Shown here: piece after piece, positions 57,842 to 64,000 of the stretch
Layout of the letters: each line of letters starts with the position of its first letter
How positions within the stretch are numbered: position 1 is the first letter of the stretch
Assembly (NCBI GenBank): GCA_019240115.1
Contig: JAFAYV010000052.1
Coordinates: 62,001 to 126,000 of the forward strand
Direction: 5' to 3'
Source of the DNA: Solirubrobacterales bacterium
GTDB taxonomy: Bacteria; Actinomycetota; Thermoleophilia; Solirubrobacterales; Solirubrobacteraceae
DNA length: 64,000 bases
Position numbers and translations under genes: made by a program
Notes under the pieces: model-generated
Told to the model about the DNA's origin: nothing
Database searches by the model: none
Seen by the model: the letters and a program-made list of their open reading frames with translations, nothing else

Positions 57842-58936
57842 TCAGAGCCAGCCGCGCTCGGTCGCGATCAGCACCGCTTGGGCACGGTCCATCGCGCCCA
57901 GCTTGCCGTACACGTTGTGCAGATGGGTGCGGATCGTGCTCGTCGAGAGGTTGAGCTCGGTCGCGATCTGCTTGTAGACCATGCCCTTCGCGAGACGGCG
58001 CAGGACGTCGATCTCGCGCCCGGACATCGGGCAGGGCTCGATCTGGCGGGGGCGCTCGCTCGTCGAGGGCAGCGGCAGCTCGTACAGGACGATGCGCAGG
58101 CTCGCCGGGTCGAGGTCGATCGCCCGCGCGGCGGCGAGCAGCTCGGACGGCGAGATCGAGTCGCCGAGCATGTAGTGGGCGAGCATGTCGGCAAGGCGGA
58201 CGATCGCCGCCTCGTCGCTCGCGTCGGGGGCGTGATGGCGTTCGATGACACTGGAGATCGTCCGCGGCAGCGCCCAGCGGCGGGCGAGCACGCCGCCGAC
58301 GAGCGCGTGGTCGACGCCGAGCTCCCGGCGCTCGCGGGCGAGGCGGTCCTCGGGGGTGCGCGCCTCGCCGTGCACCTGCCCGGGATAGCCCGGGTAGGCG
58401 TGGACGAGCACCAGCTGGCCGATGTCGTGCAGCAGCGCGGAGACCATCAGCCGGTCGCGCGCGTCGTAGCCGACTTCGCGTGCGAGCCGGTCGGCGGCGC
58501 GCTGGGTGGCCATCGCGTGGAGTCGGAAGCGCTCGGGCATCCCCTGCCAGACCGCGGTGCGCTCGAAGAAGTCGAAGGTCCGCGCCCGCTGGGCGATCGC
58601 CTGCAGGGTCCGGGTCGACAGCACCTCGATCGCGGCCACGACGCTCTCGACGCGGCCGCGGTTCGGACCCTCCAGCTGATTGGCGAGGCGCACCAGCGTC
58701 ACGGTGAGCGCGACATCGGCCTCAACGGCTCCGATGACCTCGCTCATCGCGGGCTCGCCGCCCTCGAACAGGCCGAGCACGCGGGCGCGCGACTCGGCGA
58801 GCACCGGATAGGCCTCGAGCGCCTCGAACGCGGTGGTCAGCCGGCGGCCGTGGCCCTCGTTGTGGCGGCGCTCGCGCGAGGCGTAGGGATCGGTGGGTTC
58901 AGTCCGGGCAGCGGTCAGAGACACGTCTTCACTCAC
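57842..58936 (-). CDS. HDOD-domain regulator with C-terminal LuxR HTH
   Basis: A 364-residue protein. Residues about 35-245 are an HDOD domain (AFEALEAYPVLAESRARVL, LTVTLVRLANQLEG, VSALLHDIGQLVLVHAYPG, IERHHAPDASDEAAIVRLAD). A complete HD pair (His-Asp in LLHDIG) is kept, so phosphohydrolase activity is not excluded. Residues about 300-364 are a LuxR-type HTH (MSGREIDVLRRLAKGMVYKQ, LNLSTSTIRTHLHNVYGKLG). GTG start. A single gene between rrf2 and gltX; target genes unknown. Confidence 0.87.
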   Translation of the reverse strand: MSEDVSLTAARTEPTDPYASRERRHNEGHGRRLTTAFEALEAYPVLAESRARVLGLFEGGEPAMSEVIGAVEADVALTVTLVRLANQLEGPNRGRVESVVAAIEVLSTRTLQAIAQRARTFDFFERTAVWQGMPERFRLHAMATQRAADRLAREVGYDARDRLMVSALLHDIGQLVLVHAYPGYPGQVHGEARTPEDRLARERRELGVDHALVGGVLARRWALPRTISSVIERHHAPDASDEAAIVRLADMLAHYMLGDSISPSELLAAARAIDLDPASLRIVLYELPLPSTSERPRQIEPCPMSGREIDVLRRLAKGMVYKQIATELNLSTSTIRTHLHNVYGKLGAMDRAQAVLIATERGWL

Positions 58937-59041
58937 TCAGCTTTTCGAGGGGCGGCGCCCGTCGTCAGATCGGGAGCCCCTGCCAACGCCTGCGCCTCGT
59001 ATATCGGCAGATGTACGAGGGAGGTTGAGGCCGAGATCGAA

Positions 59042-59062
59042 GATCCCGTTCGCGAAGGGATC
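59042..59062 (-). terminator. Dyad overlapping the gltX stop codon
   Basis: GATCCC-N9-GGGATC with an internal TTCGCGAA palindrome, ending within the gltX TGA. It would form a stem directly at the end of the coding sequence. The remaining 58937-59041 spacer shows nothing recognisable apart from start-proximal sequence of the HDOD gene. Confidence 0.4.
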
Positions 59063-60395
59063 AGCCGGCCGCCACGAGGGCGCGGTCGATCCGAGCCAGC
59101 GCTTCGTCGCGCCCGAGCAGCGCCACGCTCTCGAAGATCCCCGGCGAGACCGTCTGTCCGGCGATCGCCACGCGCACCGGCTGGAACACCTTGCCGGCCT
59201 TGACCCCGCGCGCCTGGACGACGCCTCGCAGCGCCTCCTCGATCGCCGCGGGCTCGAACGGCTGCACGCCGGCGAGCGCGTCGCGGGCGGCGGCGAGGTT
59301 CTCGGCGCCGCCGTCGGAGCCGATCGTCTTGGCGAACGCCGCCGGATCCTCGACGGGACCGTCGAACAGGAACGAGACCAGCGGCCAGAAGTCGGCGAGC
59401 GTCTGGATCTTCTCGGCCGAGATCGCGGCCGCGTCGCGCAGCCCGGTGCGGCCCGTGTAGGCCTGCAGCCGGGCGGTCAGGTCGTCGAGCGTCAGCGCGC
59501 GCAGGTGGCGGCCGTCGAGATGGCGCAGCTTGCGCTCGTCGAACACCGCCGGGTTCTTGGAGACGCGGTCCAACCGGAAGCGCTCGGCGAGCTCTGCGAG
59601 GGTGAAGAACTCCTCGTCGGGCGCGAAGCCGGCCCCGAGCAGCGCGATGTAGTTGTCGACCGCCTCCGGCAGATAGCCGGCGTCGCGCAGCTCCTGGACC
59701 GAGGCCGCGCCGTGGCGCTTGGAGAGCTTGCGCCCGTCGGGCCCGTGCAGTAGGGGCAGGTGCGCGTAGATCGGCTCGGGCGCGCCGAGCGCCTCGAGCA
59801 CGAGCAGCTGCCGCGCGGTATTGGACAGATGGTCCTCCCCGCGCACGACGTGCGTGATGGCGGCGTCGGAGTCGTCGACGGCGACCGCGAAGTTGTACAG
59901 CGGCGATTCGTCGGCCCGTGCAATCACCGGGTCGTCGAGGGTCGAGTTGGCAAAGGCGGCCTCTCCGCGGATGACGTCGCGGACGACCGTCTCGCCGGCG
60001 TCGGGCACCCGCAGGCGGACCGCCCCGCTGCTCTCGGGCTCGCCGCGAAAGCCGCGGTCCGAGCCGTGACGCTCCTTGTAGGCGCGGACGTCGTCGGCGG
60101 TCGCGGTGGAGCGGTAGGCGTGCCCGGCGTGCAGCAGCGAGGCGAGCGCCGCGGCGTGACGGTCGACCCGCGCTGACTGGAAGATCGGTCCCTCGTCGTA
60201 GTCGAGGTTCAGCCACCGCAGGGCATCGAGGATCTGCTCGACGTTCTCGGGCGTCGAGCGCTCACGGTCGGTATCTTCGATCCGCAGCACGAGCGTGCCC
60301 CCGTGGCCCCGCGCCAGCAGCCAGTTGTACAACGCGGTGCGCGCGCCGCCGATATGCAGCGCCCCGGTCGGAGAAGGAGCGAAGCGAACTCTCAT
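59061..60395 (-). CDS. gltX: Glutamyl-tRNA synthetase
   Basis: A 444-residue class I aminoacyl-tRNA synthetase. The ATP site is VRFAPSPTGALHIGGARTAL (HIGH motif as HIGG) and the KMSKS loop is GRKLSKRHGA. Other family blocks are IEDTDRERSTPENVEQIL, VVRGEDHLSNTARQL and the C-terminal anticodon-binding part GVKAGKVFQPVRVAIAG. ATG 60395 is used rather than an in-frame ATG/GTG 12 nt earlier because it gives the standard MRVRFAPSPTG start. It is divergent from nfo with only 15 bp between the two start codons. Confidence 0.96.
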   Translation of the reverse strand: MRVRFAPSPTGALHIGGARTALYNWLLARGHGGTLVLRIEDTDRERSTPENVEQILDALRWLNLDYDEGPIFQSARVDRHAAALASLLHAGHAYRSTATADDVRAYKERHGSDRGFRGEPESSGAVRLRVPDAGETVVRDVIRGEAAFANSTLDDPVIARADESPLYNFAVAVDDSDAAITHVVRGEDHLSNTARQLLVLEALGAPEPIYAHLPLLHGPDGRKLSKRHGAASVQELRDAGYLPEAVDNYIALLGAGFAPDEEFFTLAELAERFRLDRVSKNPAVFDERKLRHLDGRHLRALTLDDLTARLQAYTGRTGLRDAAAISAEKIQTLADFWPLVSFLFDGPVEDPAAFAKTIGSDGGAENLAAARDALAGVQPFEPAAIEEALRGVVQARGVKAGKVFQPVRVAIAGQTVSPGIFESVALLGRDEALARIDRALVAAG

Positions 60396-60410
60396 GGACA
60401 CCGTCAACGG

Positions 60411-61370
60411 ATGCTAATCGGCGCGCACGTCTCCCCGGCCGGCGGCCTGCCCAAGGCGATCGAGCGCGGGACCGAGAAGCGATGTCAGGCGATCCAGATC
60501 TTCAACCAGTCGCCTCGGCAGTGGCGCCCGACCGCCTACGGCGAGGACGACTTCGCGGCGTTTCGCGACGCGATGAAGCCCAGCCCCATCAAGGCGGTGC
60601 TCATCCACGCCGTATACCTGCTCAACTGCGCCTCCGAGGACCGCGAGATCCGCGACAAGTCCCGCGCCTCGCTGATCCATTCGTTGACCGTCGGTGCCGG
60701 GATCGGAGCCGCGGGCGTGGTGCTCCACCCCGGATCGGCAGCCGGACGACGCGCCGGCGAGCCAAACAGGCGAGGCCCGACGCCGAGCGGCTCGCACCGG
60801 CGCGATGGCGAGGTCGCCGCGGCGATCAAGCGTGCGGGACGGGTGATCGCGCAGGCGCTCGGCGAGACCCAGGGCTGTCCGCTGCACCTCGAGGACACCG
60901 CGGGCGCCGGCGGCACGCTCGGGCGCTCGTTCGCCGAGCTGGCCGAGCTGCTCGACGCCGCCGGGGGCGACACCCGGCTCGGCGTCTGCCTCGATTCCTG
61001 CCACCTGCTCGCCTCCGGCTACGACATCCGGACCGCGCCGGGCCTGACCGCGACGCTGGACGACTTCGGCAAGGAGGTCGGGATCCGGCGCCTGCGGTCG
61101 CTGCATCTCAACGACTCCCGGACGCCGCTGGGGTCCAACCGCGACCGCCACGCCAACATCGGCGAGGGCGAGCTCGGCGAGTCGGGCTGCGCCACCTTCC
61201 TCTCCGAGCCGCGCTTCGACGAGCTGCCCTGCGTCCTCGAGACCCCGGGGCCCGAGCGCCAGGGTCCGACGGCCGAGGAAATCGCACTCTGCTTGACGCT
61301 GCGCAAGCGGGGGCAGGCCTCGCGCAAGCGCGCCGCCACCCGCGCCCGGACATCGCGCGCGAAGGCGTGA
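60411..61370 (+). CDS. nfo: Deoxyribonuclease IV (AP endonuclease)
   Basis: A 319-residue AP-endonuclease family 2 protein of base-excision repair. The zinc-ligand blocks are present: IGAHVSPAGGL, IFNQSPRQW, VVLHPGSAAG, CPLHLEDTAGAGGTLG, GVCLDSCHLLASGYDI, SLHLNDSRTPLGSNRDRHAN with IGEGELG, and VLETPGPE. The last 20 residues are an extra Arg/Ala-rich tail. The ATG at 60411 is 15 bp from the divergent gltX start, so its promoter must lie inside gltX coding sequence. An in-frame start at 60303 would add 36 residues antisense to gltX and is not favoured. Confidence 0.92.
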   Translation: MLIGAHVSPAGGLPKAIERGTEKRCQAIQIFNQSPRQWRPTAYGEDDFAAFRDAMKPSPIKAVLIHAVYLLNCASEDREIRDKSRASLIHSLTVGAGIGAAGVVLHPGSAAGRRAGEPNRRGPTPSGSHRRDGEVAAAIKRAGRVIAQALGETQGCPLHLEDTAGAGGTLGRSFAELAELLDAAGGDTRLGVCLDSCHLLASGYDIRTAPGLTATLDDFGKEVGIRRLRSLHLNDSRTPLGSNRDRHANIGEGELGESGCATFLSEPRFDELPCVLETPGPERQGPTAEEIALCLTLRKRGQASRKRAATRARTSRAKA

Positions 61371-61412
61371 CGAGGCCGAACCGCGAGCCGCGGTAGCTTG
61401 TCGGGCGTCGCG

Positions 61413-62819
61413 ATGGCCCCCGACGATCTCACCCGTCCCGCAGACGCGCTCGTCATCTTCGGGATCACCGGCGATCTGGCCCGGAAGATGACCTTCCAGG
61501 CGCTCTACCGGCTCGAGCGCCGCGGGCTGCTCGACTGCCCGGTGATCGGCGTCGCCCTCGAGGACTGGACCGAGGACCACCTGCGCGCGCACGCCCGCGA
61601 CTCGATCGCCGGCACCGGCGAACGGATCGACGACCGGGTGTTCCGGCGGCTGGCCCGGCGACTGCGCTACGTCTGCGGCGACTTCGGCGCCGGCGCGACC
61701 TATGCGGCGATCAAGCAGGCGCTCGGCGACGCCCAGAACCCGGTCTTCTACCTCGAGGTTCCGCCCTCGCTGTTCGCGACGGTGGTCGCCGGCCTCGCCG
61801 ATGCCGGTCTCGTCCAAGGCGGTCGCCGGGTGGTCGTCGAGAAGCCGTTCGGCTCCGACCTCGCCTCCGCCCGGCAGCTGGCCGCTGACCTGCACAAGCA
61901 CATCGCCGAGGAGCAGCTGCTGCGCATCGACCATTTTCTTGGCAAGCTCGGCCTCGAGGAGATCCTCTACCTGCGCTTCGCCAACGCGTTCCTCGAGCCC
62001 GTGTGGAACCGCGGCTTCATCTCCTGCGTGCAGATCACGATGGCCGAGAGCCTCGGGGTCAAGGACCGCGGCCGGTTCTATGACCCGGTGGGCGCGCTGC
62101 GCGACGTCGTCGTCAACCATCTGCTGCAGATCCTCGGCTCGTGCGCGATGGACGCGCCCGCGTCGGGCGCCGCCGACAGCCATAAGGACGCCAAGGTGGC
62201 GATCTTCCGCTCGGTGCTGCCCGCCGACCCGGGGCACTGCGTCCGCGGCCAGTACGACGGCTATCGGAAGATCGACGGAGTGCGGGCCAACTCGACGACC
62301 GAGACCTACGTGGCACTGCGCCTGCAGATCGACAGCTGGCGCTGGTCGGGCGTGCCGTTCTTCATCCGCACCGGCAAGCGGCTGCCGGCTCGTCAGACAG
62401 AGCTGCGGCTCGTCTTCCAGCACGCGCCACGACTGCCGTTCATCCCGACGACGCAGCGCCATCCGTCCCCGAGCCAGCTCGTCTTCCGCATCGACCCCGA
62501 GACGGGCATCCGGATGGTGCTCGACGCTCGGCGCGCGGACAAGCGCGGTGCGAGCGAGATCGAGCTCGACATGGAGTTCGCGCGCGAGGGCGGCGAGGGC
62601 GCGACGCCCTACGAGGAGCTCCTGCACGACGCGCTCATCGGCGACCGCTCCCACTTCACCCGGCAGGACATGGTCGAGGAGTGCTGGCGGATCGTGCAAC
62701 CCCTGCTCGATGCCCCCCCGTCCGTCGTCCGCTACCCGCAGGGCTCCTGGGGTCCGCCGGAGGCCGATCAGCTGCTCAGCGGCCGCGGCGGCTGGCGCGG
62801 GCCCTGGCTGCCGAGTTAG
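61413..62819 (+). CDS. zwf: Glucose-6-phosphate 1-dehydrogenase
   Basis: A 468-residue enzyme of the oxidative pentose phosphate pathway producing NADPH. Coenzyme motif: [24 protein letters not shown] ([14 protein letters not shown]); substrate-site motif RIDHFLGK (usually RIDHYLGKE, so Tyr to Phe and Glu to Leu changes); C-terminal [12 protein letters not shown]. Length is normal. ATG 61413 is preferred over TTG 61398; a -10-like TAGCTT at about 61394 would give a short leader. It is 43 bp downstream of nfo. The altered RIDH segment may indicate a distinct subfamily. Confidence 0.92.
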   Translation: MAPDDLTRPADALVIFGITGDLARKMTFQALYRLERRGLLDCPVIGVALEDWTEDHLRAHARDSIAGTGERIDDRVFRRLARRLRYVCGDFGAGATYAAIKQALGDAQNPVFYLEVPPSLFATVVAGLADAGLVQGGRRVVVEKPFGSDLASARQLAADLHKHIAEEQLLRIDHFLGKLGLEEILYLRFANAFLEPVWNRGFISCVQITMAESLGVKDRGRFYDPVGALRDVVVNHLLQILGSCAMDAPASGAADSHKDAKVAIFRSVLPADPGHCVRGQYDGYRKIDGVRANSTTETYVALRLQIDSWRWSGVPFFIRTGKRLPARQTELRLVFQHAPRLPFIPTTQRHPSPSQLVFRIDPETGIRMVLDARRADKRGASEIELDMEFAREGGEGATPYEELLHDALIGDRSHFTRQDMVEECWRIVQPLLDAPPSVVRYPQGSWGPPEADQLLSGRGGWRGPWLPS

Positions 62820-62889
62820 GGTCCGCGTGCGCACCTCCTCGCGTCCGGCGCCGGGGCAGGTCGAGCGCTCGCGACGGCGAACTGGTCTC

Positions 62890-63063
62890 ATGGACATGCG
62901 CGTCAGCCTGAGCACGATCATCTGGCTGGTCGTCGGGGTGCTCATCGCCTCGGCGCACCACTATCTCGAGAAGCTCGACGCGATCCGTCCCGTCGTCTCG
63001 GCGGCGCTTGCGGTCGTGCTCTGGCCGCTGCTGCTGCTCGGGATCAATCTCCACGTGCGCTGA
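62890..63063 (+). CDS. Small membrane protein, 57 residues
   Basis: A short protein with two predicted membrane helices (LSTIIWLVVGVLIASAHHYL and VSAALAVVLWPLLLLGIN) separated by EKLDAIRP. No family recognised, but similar two-helix proteins are common in actinobacteria. ATG 62890 and the 70-bp distance to zwf allow cotranscription. It ends 43 bp before the convergent dnaE 3' end. Confidence 0.55.
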   Translation: MDMRVSLSTIIWLVVGVLIASAHHYLEKLDAIRPVVSAALAVVLWPLLLLGINLHVR

Positions 63064-63106
63064 CCGCTTCGGCGGGGCGTCCGGCATCACCCCCAAACGC
63101 GGATTG

Positions 63107-64000
63107 TCAGGCGACGCTCGCCGCGCGGACCTCCGACGGCGCGTCGGCCGGGTCGCGCTCGGCGCCCGCGTCGCGCTCGGCGACCCCGGCGGCCCCGGCG
63201 GCCCCGGCGGCCTCGGCGGCCTCGGCGGCCTCGGCGGCCTCGGCCTCGGCGGCCTCGGCGATCATCGCCGATCCGAGCAGCGCGTCGAGCTCGGCGTGGA
63301 GGCTCGCGGAGCGGGCGACGCGGAAGCTCGGCCCGAGCCGCAGCCGGCGGGCACCGACCGTGGTCGCGAGCTCGATGACGACGTCGGCCTCGCCGGGAAA
63401 GCCGGCGAGGACCTCCTTGAGCTCGGCGAGCGCCGTGGCGGGCAGCAGGGTGGCGTCGAGGCGCAAGCGCAGCGCGGCGGCACGCAGCACCGGTTTGGCG
63501 GCCTGAACCTGGGCGTCGCGGACCTCCTGCTCGGTCGGCACGAAACGCTCGACCTGCTGGGCGATGAGGCAGGTCTTGTCGCGATCCTTATGGTCCACGC
63601 GCCCGCGCACGAGCACGATCGAGTCCTGGTGCAGCGCGTCGTCGCAGGAGTCCAACACCTTGCCGAAGACGACGATCTCGACCGAGGCATCGAGGTCGTA
63701 GATCGTCGCGAACATCATCCAGTCGCCTTTCTTGGTCTTGATCCGCTTCGCCTGGGTGACCATCCCGCCGATCGTCACCCAGTCGCCGTCGCGGCGATCG
63801 GGAAGCTCGAGCAGGGTGCTGTCGACCCTGGCGCGGAGCGCCGGACCGACGTCCTTGAGTGGATGAGCGGAGATGAACAGCCCGAGCGCCTCCTTCTCGG
63901 CGACGAGCAGCTCGTTGCGGTCGAACTCCTCGCCGGGGATCGGCGCGTGGCTGGGCGCCGCGAACGCGCCCGGCGGCGCGCCGAGTCCCCCGCCGAGCCC
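63107..64000 (-). CDS. dnaE: DNA polymerase III alpha subunit, C-terminal part (continues beyond window)
   Basis: The frame is open from the right edge of the window to a TGA at 63107-63109, about 297 residues. It starts in the region after the fingers/little-finger domains: NELLVAEKEALGLFISAHPL, then the OB-fold block WVTIGGMVTQAKRIKTKKG, DWMMFATIYDLDASVEIVVF, FGKVLDSCDDALHQDSIVLV and GRVDHKDRDKTCLIAQQVER. This is the conserved C-terminal region of DnaE1, the main replicative polymerase. The tail after that is an Ala/Glu/Gly-rich low-complexity stretch (about 63170-63260) made of repeated GCCGAG-type codons. The 5' end lies outside the window. Confidence 0.9.
   Translation of the reverse strand, partial: GLGGGLGAPPGAFAAPSHAPIPGEEFDRNELLVAEKEALGLFISAHPLKDVGPALRARVDSTLLELPDRRDGDWVTIGGMVTQAKRIKTKKGDWMMFATIYDLDASVEIVVFGKVLDSCDDALHQDSIVLVRGRVDHKDRDKTCLIAQQVERFVPTEQEVRDAQVQAAKPVLRAAALRLRLDATLLPATALAELKEVLAGFPGEADVVIELATTVGARRLRLGPSFRVARSASLHAELDALLGSAMIAEAAEAEAAEAAEAAEAAGAAGAAGVAERDAGAERDPADAPSEVRAASVA

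Overview
This 64 kb window is very GC-rich (by eye around 70% or more), densely coded, and full of GTG/TTG starts and 1-14 nt stop/start overlaps. It looks like chromosomal DNA of a monoderm actinobacterium. Supporting signs are an mraZ-led cell-division cluster with an MraZ box, a polyprenol-phosphate-mannose synthase next to an MptB-type mannosyltransferase, LuxR/SARP-type regulators, and no outer-membrane genes. A deep-branching soil lineage such as Solirubrobacterales (Thermoleophilia) would fit, but that placement is inference and no 16S gene is present.

Layout. (1) 1-1521: the end of a sugar-modification unit (methyltransferase, NAD-dependent epimerase). (2) 1561-4790: clpP; an SRPBCC/ArsR pair with two matching palindromic operators; an ECF sigma factor; an atypical LuxR response regulator flanked by tandem repeats. 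(3) 4812-14249 (minus): one long glycan operon running GT4, PgpA-like phosphatase, ATP-grasp ligase, NodB deacetylase, O-antigen-ligase-like polymerase, beta-helix protein, MBOAT O-acyltransferase, SGNH partner. (4) 14323-24257 (plus): methyltransferase, Asp-box sialidase-like secreted protein, glycosyltransferases, and a KDO (3-deoxy-D-manno-octulosonate) pathway: HAD protein, KdsB, GT-B protein, KdsD, KdsA. (5) 24278-28894: AAC(3)-type acyltransferase, free-standing adenylation domain, carrier protein and two glycosyltransferases. (6) 28904-35519: nonulosonic (sialic-type) acid genes: NeuB/PseI synthase, a PseF-PseG fusion, a DUF4910 aminopeptidase-like protein, a flippase and a degenerate second NeuB. 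(7) 35540-41720 (minus): priming sugar transferase, polysaccharide co-polymerase/BY-kinase with a large repetitive insertion, Gfo/Idh oxidoreductase and a PAS-SARP regulator. (8) 41914-44559: large secreted beta-propeller/LamG protein. (9) 44560-44900: gene-free convergent region with terminators, palindromes and what looks like an IS630-type transposase scrap. (10) 44901-48892 (minus): mraZ-rsmH-ftsL-ftsI with the MraZ box. (11) 49131-52108: two-component system, hypothetical protein, peptidoglycan-type deacetylase. (12) 52244-55602: polyprenol-linked mannose/glycosyl transfer. (13) 55583-57789 (minus): Rrf2 regulator, cysK, cysE. (14) 57842-64000: HDOD-LuxR regulator, gltX, nfo, zwf, a small membrane protein and the 3' end of dnaE.

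How it fits together. Regions 3-7 (about 37 kb) read as one capsule/exopolysaccharide locus. It has a priming transferase, a tyrosine-kinase co-polymerase, a flippase and a polymerase (a Wzx/Wzy-type route), several glycosyltransferases, O-acylation and deacetylation. It also makes two acidic 3-deoxy-ulosonic sugars, KDO and a nonulosonic acid, plus an amino-acid-activating A-domain/carrier pair. KDO genes in a monoderm context, beside a dlt-like acyl-activation module, are the most unusual thing here. All functions are called from motifs seen in the translated sequence; no database search was run.
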